From NCBI GenBank assembly GCA_009760855.2, contig WPIO01000008.1, positions 9,599,001 to 9,663,000 on the forward strand: a stretch of DNA of 64,000 bases. The letters run 5' to 3'. Origin of the DNA: Cristatella mucedo (taxonomy: Eukaryota > Bryozoa > Phylactolaemata > Cristatellidae). How positions within the stretch are numbered: the stretch's first letter is position 1; each line of letters opens with the position of its first letter. This document shows positions 36,501-48,930 of the stretch, one piece after another. The position numbers and the translations under genes were made by a program. The notes under the pieces were generated by a model. That model had not been told where the DNA came from, did no database searches, and saw nothing but the letters and a program-made list of their open reading frames with translations.

Positions 36501-39214
36501 ATTCGATTTCATTGTAGAGTTTCCTTCTGGTCGCGTTTTTGAACTGGTTTTTCCCAGCTGCAATAATTCATTAACTAATAAATCATTATGTCAGCATGTT
36601 TTTCTACTGAACCCTCTCGCTAAAGTGAAAGAGCATTTGGGTTTTAAATTGATGCATTCGGCCACGCGTTTCATTCACCACCAAGTAATCCTTAAAACAA
36701 ATAGCTGGATTACCGAGGTTTTGGAAAACGCAAAAGTTGGTAATTCTACTCACGAATTGTTATCCCTCAAATATTTTGTGCATTCGTGTACTGCCATAAT
36801 TATGGTGTATCAAAACTCGTCATTTCATTCATTTAAGCCTTCTTGACAACTTTCCCTTTCTTATTTAGATCTTAGTTTGTCTCTGACAGGACGTTCGGAT
36901 GACAGAGTGCCAAGCCAGCATCGAGCAAGTAGGTGTCACAATGTTACGTTGAGTGCATCGGCTCTAGTATTAGTCTAATTGAAAACGTTAATGCAACTGT
37001 GCGTACACCAACGCTTTGAATTATAATTCTGCATTTTATGCTTACCTGATGCACTTGTAAGGCCATCACAACCGGCAGTTGTATGTTGATTTGTTTTACA
37101 TTGGAATCACTTAACGGTTAAGCGCCATAGCAGTCGGCATGGCTGAGTCCAGAACAAGTCACTCACAGTTTCTTTCCAAAAGGTACCGAAATAGTGTAGC
37201 TTCGGGTGCTGGATGAATGCAAGGCTTCGGCTGCTTGCAAATGTGGAGTGCAAAGGTAGCATGTGGTGCCGGACATACCATTGTAAGCCTAACACCTCAT
37301 GGTGCGAATCTCATTACGAATCGCATCGCGAGTCTTTGGTTCGTAGGTACTTGCTTAAGCACCAGTATCCGGTACTAATACCCGGATATCCGGGTTGAAG
37401 AACGGGAAGCTCGCACTTGCACGCCAAGCGGAGCTGCAAGCGAAGCAGGGCTCGCTGGCTGCTGATTCTAAATATCAAATCTCACTAGATGGCTTCTGAT
37501 TCAAATCTCAGTGTCTCTCGAAGAGTAAGCACAATCCACTTCTAGGGATTTGCACAATGCGGCGACATGCAAGCTACCAGTTGACCCTACATCGATGCCG
37601 CGTTTATAAATGGGGCTCCGCAGCCTCAATATTTTGCCCGGGTCTTTTTTCGGCACGGCTTTCAAATCGTCGTCGTCGTCGGCGGCAGACGTTCATCCGC
37701 TTCATTCATTTGAATCCCAAGCTCTTTGAAGCTTCCTAAAAGCTTTTGCACTGGTACTATCGTTTAAAAGACGTGTCAGACTGAAATCCAAATCTAGTTC
37801 AAGCGTTCAACTGTGGACTATCTGGCTTTGCTACTTGTTGAGAAAGATGGTATGCACGCATACATAAAATTGCTTCCAGTTCGGTCCGCGAAACATTTTT
37901 CTCGGCCTGAACTTACGGTCATCAGCGAGCTGGCGGCAATCACCCCAGCCTTCAAATCGCAGCAGCAGCAGCAGCGTCCATCCACGCCCATCGCTGACAG
38001 ACGGGGGAGATTGCCGAGTTCGAGCGTAGGAGAGCTTTCGAAGCACGTAGAAACAGATCGCAAACTCTTGAGGCCGCTTCAGAATGAATGGATCTCTGAG
38101 TCGGAGTCTGGTTTGGCAGCCAGCCAGCTGCCGAACTCACGGACAAGGCATATAAGCCAAACATCCAGAGAGCGGAGGCTGTGCCTCAGTTAATGAGCTA
38201 CCAAGCCCAATCAGAGCAGAGCTCCCATTGTTTGGAGGAGGATTAGTTTGCTGCCGCCTCCTAAATGCCGGGAGGATGTCAGTCGGGATATGAAAACGCA
38301 TGCTTTCCAGCTGTGGATGACGGACGGAATTTCTTCTAAACGTTTTGACGTTCGTTACTCGAAATTCCCACGAAGGAAGGCAGGTAAAGATCTACAAGGA
38401 TCGTTTGGATGGCTCTAACCTAGCCTTACCTACTTAGCTATCTGCTTGTTGGCATGCTATTGTTCGAAACGCTGCGACCCTGGCAGAAGGGATTGCTGCT
38501 CGGTGCGTTCGCTAACGATCGGAATCTCTTTCAGGGCATCCATAACTACTATCTATGTAACACCTCTGACAAACGCTACCACCCGTAAAGCCAGTCCTCA
38601 AGCACGGAAGGTCTAGCTGCATCAACTCTCTTCTCCCTCAGTCCTCCCCTAGAAGCCTTACGGCCCCTGAGGGTTTCGGACATCTGACAGTAGCATGTAT
38701 CAGCCTTCGCATTTCCTCGCAGACCAATCGGAAGCTGACTTTCCTTTAGTGTAGTGTTTCTGAGAGTTACATGCTGACCGCTGTATTCTCGTTAAATTGG
38801 AGCATGCGTTCAGAAATGGATACGATTTATTATTTTAGTTCTGCCTAACTTCTGAACTTTACAGAAAGGGAGAATAGACATGAGAAACGGCTAACCCACA
38901 ATCTCCATATTCAATGCACGGAAAAACAGGTGCCCGTATATACAGACTGTGATTTCTGTACAAACGCACCTCGGACTTGCAACCAGGATGTGTTGCCATC
39001 AAGTTTTCGGAAGTGTCCTAGAAGCATGCCTTTTACTAGGACTGCGTTCACATGGTCCCTTTTGAATTTCTTTTTTTAATTTCATACATGATTCGAGGAG
39101 TGCATGGATGTATTTGCAAACACATTACATTTAAATGCCTCGGTAGGTCAGCATGGTGTCAGCCTAGGTGTCCGTCTGCCGAATGGAAGGGTCCTTGCTC
39201 TATTTGTGCAGACG
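33596..39214. other. Mostly unassigned DNA
   Basis: Contains the 22-bp minisatellite, a 16-bp palindrome acccggatatccgggt at 37380-37395 and a short CAG run near 37960. No supported gene. Missing exons of a third membrane-protein copy were sought here and not found. Confidence 0.5.
35661..35814. repeat. 22-bp minisatellite, seven units
   Basis: Seven consecutive 22-bp units of the pattern accctcatgacagagaaat plus ctg, each differing at a few positions, filling 154 bases exactly. No gene overlaps it. Confidence 0.92.
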
Positions 39215-40410
39215 GCCCTTCGTGTAGAATACATGTCCCTAGCCTCAGGTCTTGTCGCTGCATCCTTCAAAAAGGTTATATCTGAGCCACTCATTGAGAA
39301 TGCGACACTCGATTGGGAGAGAGCAAGGAAATTATGCGAAAACTCGTCTTTCTCCATTCCTACCAAAGACGCTGGAACAATTGGAAAGATATCAGATACA
39401 CTCTGATATCAAATCTTTAGAAAGTAAGTTGTGGTCAGGTTTTTAAAAACGGTTAGCTGATTCAACAGCCTCATTTTAATTGTGGCCGAAGCGCCTTAAC
39501 AGCTATCACCGCCGCTCGCAGCGGGCAATAAAATATTGTCTTCACCGGGGCTCGAACCCACGGCAAGGATCGTGAAGAGCGAGGACCTAACCCGCAGCCC
39601 TAATGAGCCAATCACTCCACCGATTTAGAACTGCTGCGAGTGTGTGACGAAATTCGCGGGATTTCAGACTTTAGTCGATCTGCTTGCTCGGCTCCTACTT
39701 TCAAAAGCGTTTGATACTCTTGGCCTCTAGGTCTCTCTTGAGTGCCTCTCATCTCGCCAGGGCATACATACCGGTGCCACGCTGCATAGTATAGGTCCTA
39801 TTTTTTGGAAAATTTCAGAACAGTTATGTCAAGGAACAGTCGCGATCCAAAAGCCAATAAAGTTGAGGGTATTTCACGGATTTAAGGTCGGTCCGCATCT
39901 TTTTCACAATGTATGCTATCCCACTTGCCGATGCGGTCGCCAAGCACAATCTCGGCTTTCCATTTTAAGCCAATGAGACACACTATTATTCGTGAGCTGA
40001 ATCCATGCCCCCCTTCCAGCTCGTCGAAGTCTCTCAGCTCCGTTGCACAATGCTTGCGGTCCGCTTATATTCTCACTGAGATGGCAGCAAGCCTTCTCAA
40101 ATATAGTGGCCATAGAACCAATTGACTATGCTCCCAATGCCCGGAACTCACTACCGACGCACGTCGCAACGTCCAGTGACATGGTGACATTTAAAAAGAA
40201 GCTGAAATACACCTATTTATTTATTTATGCATTTGCTGGGTCTTTGTCATTTGTCTTTCGTGTGCATGTACCTCCTTACACTATGCCAGTTGATGGGGAT
40301 GTTACCACCAAACATTTGGCGATGCTTTATATGCACCGTCAGCAAAGTGCCTAGAGAGAAATTCAGTTCTCAATGGCACTATGCGAATGTATTATTGTTA
40401 TTATCATTAG
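39215..40410 (+). mobile_element. LINE family B copy (B6), interrupted by a SINE
   Basis: Reads SLASGLVAASFKKVISEPLI near 39238-39297, then after a frameshift NYAKTRLSPFLPKTLEQLER, the start of the RT domain. A SINE occupies 39452-39620. The LINE resumes at about 39650 with LLLSKAFDTLG, then YAIPLADAVAKHNLGF near 39910 where B3 has YTLPLADVIAKHNLGF. After a deletion the RNSLPTHVATSSDMVTFKKK block follows at about 40140-40200. The 3' end near 40345-40400 has the stem and an ATTATTGTTATTATC tail. Dead copy. Confidence 0.8.
39452..39620 (-). mobile_element. tRNA-derived SINE, copy s3, inside LINE B6
   Basis: Plus-strand text agctgattcaacagcctcat, ccgccgctcgcagcgggcaa and the reversed B box gggctcgaaccca define the SINE. 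LINE-B coding blocks lie on both sides, so it is a nested insertion. Confidence 0.75.
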
Positions 40411-40424
40411 CTGTGGAAAAACCG

Positions 40425-40730
40425 AGCAAGACTCGGGATTATTTAGACTTGACCTTCAAAATGCCAGCATTTCTCCTGTTGCATCTACGAAAAATCAAGG
40501 TGTCCCATTCAGGTTGATCGTTCACTAGACGACTTTATCAGCAACACTGTCCGGTCTGCTGATGGCTTGACAGTGGGGCTAAGCTGTCCGCCTTTAACGG
40601 CCGAGGTCAAGGTGAATGCTCGTGATGATCGATGTCGAGGGCTCTAGCCCCGTGATATATGTGAGACGCCTGGATAGCGATATAAGCTCACGTAGGGCGC
40701 TCTACAAACGATTACATTCTATTCTAATTT
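40425..40730 (+). mobile_element. LINE family B fragment (B7)
   Basis: Begins right after the tail of B6. Reads LDLTFKMPAFLLLHL, then a frameshifted LDDFISNTVRSADG, parallel to LTLKIGSASISPV and LDDHISSTVKSAYF of B3. After an internal deletion, the 3' terminal stem and short tail appear at 40660-40725. The SPIN-like element lies 220 bases downstream. Confidence 0.6.
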
Positions 40731-40947
40731 TACCTACTTTCAGCTACGTAGCACTGCAAATAGTCAGGTCTGCTTAGACAAGGATTCTAAGCCCTATTAA
40801 AAGTGATTTTAAAAAGACTGCGTTCTCTTCCGTTGCTATTGAAAGGTCTTTTTTATTCATTATTATCATTATTTAGTAAATGATGAACATAATCACTGGA
40901 AGCGATATTACTCATTGCGTACACTACCCGGGTGAAATGGTCAAAAC

Positions 40948-41125
40948 CAGCGGTTCTCAACCTGTGGGTCGCAACCCATTGATAGATCGAACGACAGGGG
41001 TCGCCTAGGACCACCGGAAACCATGCATTTCCACATTTTGCACACAATAGTTTTTTGGTTGGGGGTCGCCACAACATGAGGAACTGTATTAAAGGGTCAT
41101 TGCATTAGGAAGTTGAGAGCCACTG
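40948..41125 (+). mobile_element. SPIN-like hAT non-autonomous element (MITE), copy 2
   Basis: A 178-bp element that starts cagcggttctcaacctgtgg and ends ttgagagccactg, with tttggttgggggtcgccaca and acatgaggaactgtatta inside. It is colinear with copy 1 in the opposite orientation. Flanks gtcaaaac (40940-40947) and gactagac (41126-41133) look like a decayed 8-bp duplication of a gtctagac-type hAT target. No coding capacity. Confidence 0.9.
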
Positions 41126-41579
41126 GACTAGACGGCGTCGGTCCAAACGGCTAACCGATGGCTAGGTGTCCTTGGCCTTGGCATCGTCAAGGACTGATCG
41201 AAGTAGCGTGACAAACTAGCTTCGCACGACCAATTTATTGCAGCATCGGCTCGCAGCTATTCGTCTCAGCTTCAAGAAAGCCTGAGTAATATGATCAGGT
41301 TAATATAAATAGAATATAAATAATATAATAATATAATAGTATATTTAATATAAATATATTAACAATAACATTAACTATTATTGTATTATTACTATATACT
41401 TAAATAATATTAATAGTTATTAATGAGAATACCTGAAAACGCGTATCGAGTACCGGCCAAAGCCAATGCCCTTGATGTGCGGGCCTCTGCGAGTAGGCAT
41501 GCTGACAGCCAGGCCTTTGGCCGCAGGAGAAGCGGCCGCTGCGCCTAGAATATACAGCCTACACGATACACGATACATG

Positions 41580-42230
41580 ATACGTGGCTTGCGACAGTAG
41601 GAGGTGCAGCCGCTGCACCGAGCCGATTGCCCATTCTGCCTCAGCCGCAGCGACAGTTAGCCGAACCTCCTCCTCACCAACCTCTTCCGTTAGGAAGAGG
41701 GTGCTTCCGAAACCTGAGGGTGCAGCTTCCGGCGGACGACCGCCTAGCCTTAAGAGAGGTCAAGGAGGCCTACGAGGTTGTGCAACGCGGGCGAGCGCAG
41801 CTGCAGGCTGCGTCTGCAGCAGACAGCCACCAGGTCTGGAGGGGCCACGAGGAGACGTGTGCTGGACGACCAGCAGCGGACAACAGCGTCTGGCGTCGAT
41901 CTCCAGACGCGTGCACTTCTCGACGCTCCGCTAATTTCGCTACGCTGGTACGACAGAAGAGAAGAAGACTGCCAGAAGCTGGCCCGTCGGCTCTCCTCTG
42001 ACGGGCCAGCTTCTGGCAGCTGCCGTCGGCAGACGGTCGGACCGGCTGCTGGATTCACAGAATGTGGATGACGCGGGAGTAGGCAAAATTGAGGCGCCGC
42101 CTGGTAGCGTTCTTCCTATGGGTCCGTCCGTGCTCGAGGTGGTAAAAGCTACTCTCACTCTGGCCAATCGGTCTGGCTGCCGGTTCACAGCACCGAATCG
42201 ATCGAGCAAGCAAGCACTTTAGCTACTGTG
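41580..42230 (+). other. GC-rich island with two plausible adjoining reading frames, unknown
   Basis: Around 41700-41830 one frame reads RLALREVKEAYEVVQRGRAQ and a second, from about 41830 to 42000, reads RRRVLDDQQRTTASGVDLQT and LRWYDRREEDCQKLARR. Both look more protein-like than chance frames nearby. A single frame change near 41830 would join them, so this may be a decayed gene. I recognise no domain and see no splice sites that settle it. Confidence 0.25.
41969..42019. repeat. Perfect 20-bp hairpin
   Basis: Arms 41969-41988 and 42000-42019 are exact reverse complements (ctgccagaagctggcccgtc on the left) around an 11-nt loop. It sits in a GC-rich island of unknown function. Confidence 0.9.
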
Positions 42231-42884
42231 CAGTTTGTTATGGATTCATTGTAAGAACCTGCAGCAGGACTCCTATCTGTATGCTCCTTGCCTCAGGCTC
42301 AGCGTCAGCAGCCGTTAAGGCACTAGCGGCCGAGTGAGCCAATAACGTAACTGCAGCCTGTATGTAGATTGCTATCCTCCCTCATGCTGAATCTACCTCG
42401 AATATATCAAGTTTACCTTAGTAGTAGCTTCACAGTTTTGAAATTTGTTTTCCAGCTTGCTTCACTGAATCAAGCTGGCACAAAATAATGCCCTAGCAGC
42501 TTGTATGTCATCTATACGATGACCGTTTCGATCTGCGTTCGCATTTGAGATAGCGGCCGGTCTCTGAGAAAAAAAGAGGAACGATAAATCTTGAATAGAT
42601 GGCTCCAATTAGCATGTAAATTCATTGAGTGAGTGACATGGTCTGTCTAGGAGGGGTTAATCATCGCTGAAAAACCCTAACCAGGCGAGCTGCTCTGCAT
42701 GCATGGAGATAAGATCTCGACACAAATGGCCTCTGGCAGGGCCAGCTGGCTTTAGCCTCTGTAAATCTGGCAGAGGCGAAGCTTATCACGCTGAGATCTC
42801 CGAACACTAATCATTAACTATGACATGGAAACATATAACCCGTCCGGCCGAGTGCTGCCGAACCCTAACAGGTCTAAAGGCTGG

Positions 42885-43015
42885 AGGGCAGTTGAGGAGG
42901 CTGCGTCGGCAGCAGCAGCAGCGGCGGCGGCAACATATGCAGCAGCAACAGCAGCAGTAGCAGCAGCCGCAACAGCGTAGGCGGCGGCGGCAGCTGCAGC
43001 ACCAGCAGCCGGTTG
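42885..43015. repeat. CAG/CGG trinucleotide-rich stretch
   Basis: Clusters of gcagcagcagcagcggcgg and cagcagcaacagcagcagta with no convincing coding context; either strand reads as a homopolymer-rich peptide. Confidence 0.75.
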
Positions 43016-45839
43016 GTCTGCAAAGAACTTTCAGGCTGCCGCGGGGCTAAAGGCTGGACCAAGCAGCTCACCTTCAATTTAATATTTCCGAGTTTGTTAT
43101 TTAACCGTCTCAGAGAGAATTCAAACTTATTTTCAGTTGATTTTACTAGGTGATCAAGAAATTGGACCGAAGGGGAAAAGAAAAGGCAAACAAACTCGAC
43201 TATCGGTCACGTGGCTGCCAGCCTCGCTGCTAGCCACTCGAAGGTTTCTCTCTCACTTGCAACGAACTCCTGATGCAAGTCACACCTCTCACTACAGCAG
43301 AAAAATTTTAAGACAGCCAAGGTCTCTAGAGACTCTGTATGTAGCCCATGTCATATATTTAAAAACTGCTCCAGCTTATGCCTTCTGCCGGAAGAATGGT
43401 TAGAAAGCTAATTATGCAATCAGGTTACATTTTGAGCATTTTGAGAGCTTCCAATGAGCTGTGCTTTGATGCTTGATGTATCATTTATAAATTTAATCTA
43501 ATCTCAAGATCAAACGTCAATCGTTATTTATGCGCACCAATCATTATTCACAATCCTGTTTTGCCTATTCCATTAAACAATGTATTTTTATCAAACGTGG
43601 TATTGCTAGTTCTTTAAAATTCCCGTCTCAAGTAGGGGTGCAATTTGTGTGCAAAATCAATGCTCCCACTGCTTTCCCTAGCGTGTGACCTCACAGTCAC
43701 TGGAATTCTTTTTAAGACGAGGATGTCTGACTTTTGCTGGGCATATGAGTGGCTAATAACTGCAGCTCTATGCAAGCATTCTCTCGTAGTGCAGACGAGC
43801 CGTTCCACTCATCGAATATGCGACAGCTTTGATGAGAAAGGGGTACATCTTGCAGAAGCCTAAACCTTCAACGTCAGCAGAGCATTGACTGAAAGTCGGC
43901 GCTTAGGCCACTATTGGCTATATTGTACCACTAAGGGCAGCATGTTATTTTGGAAAGCCCAATTCATGGAAGCAATATATATAGCTGCCTGCTGCATGAG
44001 AGACAGCTGGCCAAGGTCAAACTACTCTGTTAGCAGTGTTAGATTCGGTAGTTGTATCATTTGATTAGACAGCAGATGACTATGTAACAGGTCTAGCTAA
44101 ATAGCCTCTCCGATACAGACCAGCAATCATTTAGCCTTGCAATTGTCAATCCAAAGTGGGCTAACCAAAGAATGAAATTTCAAAAGTTTTTTCAATTTTA
44201 AGCAGCTTTTTCAACCATCCTTCATTAATGTATTTGGTCCTCATATGATGAAGGTATTATCAAATTTTTTAGTGATTGAAAATTTGATTTTTAGGAGTTT
44301 ACCAGAAAGATAGCAGTTGGTACACTGTGCCTTGTTTTTTCTGTGATTCCTGTCACTTCAAGATAAGTGGGATGAAGCTAAATACAAGATTAATTCAGCG
44401 AATTTCTTTTTATGCAGCGTCTATTAAAGTTACGTGCATATGCCTTTGTATCAGTTGAAAGTGATACAGCATAATGAAACACGGGCTGGCCATAGCAGGC
44501 TTCTACTTATGTTTAATGTTTATACCTTTTAACAATATTTAAGTATAATGTGATATCTTAATTTGGACCTTGTGAGTCACATTCACAGACTTTCTCATTT
44601 ACGTAACTCTGTGTACTAGAAATTAGTCTGACAACGTCGTTGAATCAGTTGCTTCACAGAAACCAATAACCTAACGCCCAAGTACTGAAAGTGAAATGTT
44701 GGGTACGAGCAGTGTAATGCTAACATTTTTGTAGCATTCTCTGGCTTTAAGACGCATGCTTGTGGGATTGCACCTCACAGCCCATCCACCTGGTGAGCTT
44801 AGCAGATGTCTTGTATCTAGGGGGCATGTCCAAACCAGGCTAGGAGAGTTTTCTGTGGAGCAATGTGTGGATAACACGCCACTGTCAACGAGTTAACAGC
44901 AGCCACCTGCTCCAGCATTGGGCTGCTTCTACAGAGGTCAACGTTCTGCCATAAGGGTATTATTTCAAAACAGGTCTTTACAGGGTTCCAACACTTTCTG
45001 CATTGAGGAGGATGTCTTTCGCTCATTTACAGTCGAAAAAGAACGTACGAAGCCATTAACAAGACTTGTTCTAATTCATCCATTTGACTGTTATATTGTG
45101 CCCATATAGCTAGACATTTCTAGCTGCACAGATAAGTTGAGGTAGATACAGTGCTAGGTCATGCTGTTTGCGTGTCTAATCTGGTGGAGAGGAGACCTTC
45201 GCACCAAACACAATCAGCATGCCCTACCCAACATAATCCAGGAACCAAGCTGCTAGATGGCTATGAAGCCTTCTCTTTGCAATTAGTTCTTTGCAAGCAG
45301 TCAATTCACTGCTTGCCTCTATATATTCATCGTATTTCTTAACGTAACCGTTGCAGCAAATTTAGGAAGGGACAGCTTGCAGGGTTGAGCAAGCATCGAT
45401 CAGTGAGAAGATTGGGCTTTTTCGCTCGAACTGCCTAGAATAAGGGCTTCCCGTGAGCTCATTCAAACCAGTCGAGGATTGCAGAATCATTAGCCGCTGC
45501 AAACGGCTGATGCCCACAACCTAGGTTCGCACTCTCCAGTTGTGGCTTAGCAATTCGAGAGCTCGGTCTAGGGCTTGTACCTGTGGTTTCTTACGATTCG
45601 TGCACAGGCCTAAATTTGTTCATGCATGCCTATAATTCTGGATGAGGACTGAATTGGCTACAAAAAGTAGATGACTTCTCTCGTCTTGGCTAGTCTTTGA
45701 GCAGCTTGCTAGCTGGTATGACCTCGAAGTTTGGGGGAAATGGGATATTTAGAGCAGAAATCCATATTTTAGAAGGAAATCGAAAAGTTGATTTAATCAC
45801 TTGGAGGCCTTATAAGAGAAGATAAATATACTTTCATAT

Positions 45840-47125
45840 CCACTCATTAGTGCTGTGATTTCAAATTGGTAAGAGCATCATCAACATCCTCCCTTGACTT
45901 CTAGGTGGAATCAACCTAGAATCTACTTATAATATACTTATGAGGTACTTAGAATCTACTCATAACAATCTACCTTCCCCAGGTACCAACTCCTTCTCTA
46001 TCTCTACATTTCTTTATCTCATTTCAATTCTGTATCCAATAAATTGATATTTTCTTAACTATAGGTAGTTTTAACATTCATTTTTACAGTTTAACTAACG
46101 CCTTAGGAGCCAAACAAAATTCGCAGAAAGACTTATTTTCTCATGTGGCTCAAAACTCTACTCACAACAAGGGTTATATACTCCTTCAAATATTCTCCCA
46201 AACTGAATGCTATCAAATGTAATTATTAACAAATTCTGCACATTTGACCACATGAATATCTAATTCAGTCTACAGTGTCTCCTGTTGAATCTATATGAAA
46301 TCTACGAGTCCTGTTTCAAGGTGATCTTTAATAACCCAACCACATCAGCTTCAAAGTCAAGACTGACTACTTTAAGTTTCATAATATTGCTGACGTTCTG
46401 ACTTGCTTAGGCAGGGATACTAATGCCAAATTATTCCATGAATTGGCGACATTATGTCTAGACTCATGTAACTCACTGCTTGCTGATCTAGCGGCCTGTG
46501 CAATCAGGCGCTTGCAGTCGCTTCAAAACTCTGAAGTAAGGCTTGTCTGTCTTTGAGTGTCACAGTGGCTACATCGCAAAACTTCTTGCCAATCTGTGCA
46601 GACTTGGAGCCTTCAGGATATCGATTTCAAGGTTTTGTCGCTCATTTCTACTTCTCCTCATTATTTTGCTCTCCTACCTATCAGATCTGCTCCTTCACCA
46701 GGCTAAGCGTCGTACTACGTGTTTTTTCCTTAATCGAATCGCTTACCTGCACCGCTTGCGAACTTATAAATCCTTTGGAGACCGTGCTTTTTGCTCGTAT
46801 GCTTTCAAAGCCTAGAACTCACTTCCAACAGGCGTTACAAGATTGCCTGACTGAACGACATTTAAGACGCAGCTAAAACATAAATATTTGTCTCAGCCTT
46901 TAGTGAGTCAACCCTACGTGAGCTTATGTGTGCTGACACTGTGCATGCAGCCACTAACCATATTTTTTCATAGTGACCCGGTACGTGTTACCTCTAACCA
47001 TGTTATGCTTGTTGCAATTGAGCATGGTGCAATTAATCATTCGATTATCCTGCCTTTGCAACAAGTGTAAAGTGCCTAGAAACGGGTTAAGTCATCTGAC
47101 CGTGCTATTAAAATGTATCATCATT
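45840..47125 (+). mobile_element. LINE family B copy spanning endonuclease to 3' end, internally deleted (B5)
   Basis: The 5' portion (45860-46340) corresponds to the endonuclease C-terminal half: a PSPGTNSFSIS region, a GDFNIH-like site now degenerate near 46075, and THNKGY near 46160. The RT core is deleted. The element resumes near 46380 with LHNIADVLTCLGRD and continues through ISRFCRSFLLLLI (the DFKVLSL block), FGDRAFCSYAFKA at about 46775-46815, and the 3' stem at about 47070-47120. Broken in several frames. Confidence 0.7.
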
Positions 47126-47554
47126 ACAGTGTGAGCCATCCTCTACACTAAAATTCAGCTGTGAATTGCGAAGTCGTAAAAACCTTTGACATCGGTGCTG
47201 TCTAAAAAAATATATTTTCACCCCTGCTGATCAATTCGTCCTCGGTCATGTCAATATCGGTCAAAATACTTCAATAAGACAGCAGCTGATATGCTTGACG
47301 AGTTTTAATCTTTAGCTAAGCACACTGTGCACCTTCGCTCATACCGCCTCTTATTTGCCACGGACATTAAACAAGCTAGGTCTACTAAGTGCGAGCTTGA
47401 AGCGAAGTGCATGCAAGAGAGCAGAGTTGACTGTCCGTCGACATGCACATGATCTGTGGATCACTGTGGATCATAGCAGTCGATCAAAGCAAAGGCTATG
47501 TCTAGCTACCATAAAAATGCCTGGACACTAGCAACCTTAAATAACTAAATAAAT

Positions 47555-47722
47555 CGTAGCTGGTTAACCAGCCTATTTTTTGTACAGCGACAGAAGAGCC
47601 TTTGCGGCTATCATCACCGCTTGCAGTGGCAATAAAGGATCGCCCACCATAGGAATCGAACCCACGACCTCGGGACCGAGGTCGTGAAAGCAACCACCTT
47701 ACCTAGTGTGCTTTCACGGCCG
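47555..47722 (-). mobile_element. tRNA-derived SINE, copy s4
   Basis: Very close to s1 throughout, including the palindrome cacgacctcgggaccgaggt, the reversed B box ggaatcgaaccc and an AAATAAAT (reversed) tail at its left end. It abuts LINE-B copy B12. Confidence 0.87.
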
Positions 47723-47729
47723 ACCTTGA

Positions 47730-48930
47730 ATGTAAACACTGAGGTGCTGCACGGAATTGGGGGACAAGATTCGGGTGAATGCTGTAATCTTAGGGATGGA
47801 CTCCCTGATCTTGTCTGTCATGTTGACAAAGAAGCTCCAGAAGCGATCAACTAGATCTTCACTGTGATCACTAACTAGGTAAGGAGCTAACGTGAGAGCA
47901 GTTAATAAAATGGTTTATCTTTGACATCAGTTTTTTTTATTGGGCATCTGTGAATCAACAATATTTTTATTGAAACTAGACCTGGCCGTTGCTAGGATCG
48001 ATTGTTACGATATACAGTAGTCCTGGTATGCCTGCCGATTGACAGTCAGTCCTGATCTTGTGTATGTGTTTTCAGGCTTGTGCTTAGCAGACCTAGCTAG
48101 TTTAATGTCTATGGTAAACCACAGGCCGTCTGGGCGAGGGCGCACAGTGAGCTGAGTCGGAGGTGTAAACCATCGAGCATGTCAGCTAGTGTCGTGGTGC
48201 AGGAATCTACCAATGATGACAGGTCGGAAATTGGCTTGAGCAGCAGAGGCGAAGCAGATATTCTCGCACAGAGAGCATCGATGTCAAAGGTCTTAAGGTT
48301 TCACGATTAACAGATGATTTTAGACAAGGAGGAGGAGGGCACACATTTTAGACTGAATGAAATTTGCATACGGTCAGATAAGCATATATTAGTTATAATT
48401 ATTAATAATGAAGTGCAGCTGTGAGAGAAAATGTGGTTGGGTGTGTGACTCTTGATGTGACTAGAGCCATTCACATGAGCCGCAAGAGAAAATAAGTCAA
48501 TCAGTGCACGAAACTCGGTACTGAAAATTTCCTATAAGTTATCGGAAGGAGCGTTAAGTTCACTCATGATGATGCAATATTTATTTATTGCACACGGAAT
48601 CGAAATGAGATCAGTAAAGTCTGTGATTAAGTAAGGTTTGGTACCAGGTGGGCGATAGACTACTGCCACCATTTTCGGCTTGTTGTCGGGTAAAATCAAG
48701 ACAATAGATTCGAAAGACCGCTTCGGGGGTATTGAAAACTGCTCGAAATAGGAATAGAGTGTAAGATACTAGGACTCCGCCTCCAGTTTTGATTGATCTA
48801 GGAGTTTGAAAGAAGGAGAAGCCGATCGAGATCGCTTGTTTAATTGTCGGGCAGTTTACCTATTTTCGCCAAGTTTCAGTCTGCGAGCAGATAGATGCTT
48901 TTTTGGAATAAGGTTGCTTATTAATAGGGT
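47730..48930 (-). mobile_element. LINE family B copy, endonuclease region (B12)
   Basis: On the minus strand the 5' end reads QTETW near 48890, then FSFFQTPRSIKTGGGVLVSY and EAVFRIYCLDF near 48690-48720, hallmarks of the APE-type endonuclease of LINEs. Further on it reads DRFWSFFVNMTDKIRESIPK near 47800-47850, the linker before RT that B4 also has. Many stops are present. A SINE directly abuts its 3' side at 47722, so the RT half is absent. Confidence 0.7.

Larger units (their letters stand above)
41126..45839. other. Unassigned DNA apart from the GC-rich island and trinucleotide stretch
   Basis: An AT-only stretch lies at about 41300-41425. A possible B-box-like piece (ctaggttcgcactctcc) is at about 45520. 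Nothing else recognised. Confidence 0.5.

Noticed and set aside
37040-37115. Candidate minus-strand exon with Cys residues before a GTAAGC donor
   Set aside because: Its frame meets a stop at the only nearby acceptor, and no following exon of the membrane family was found.
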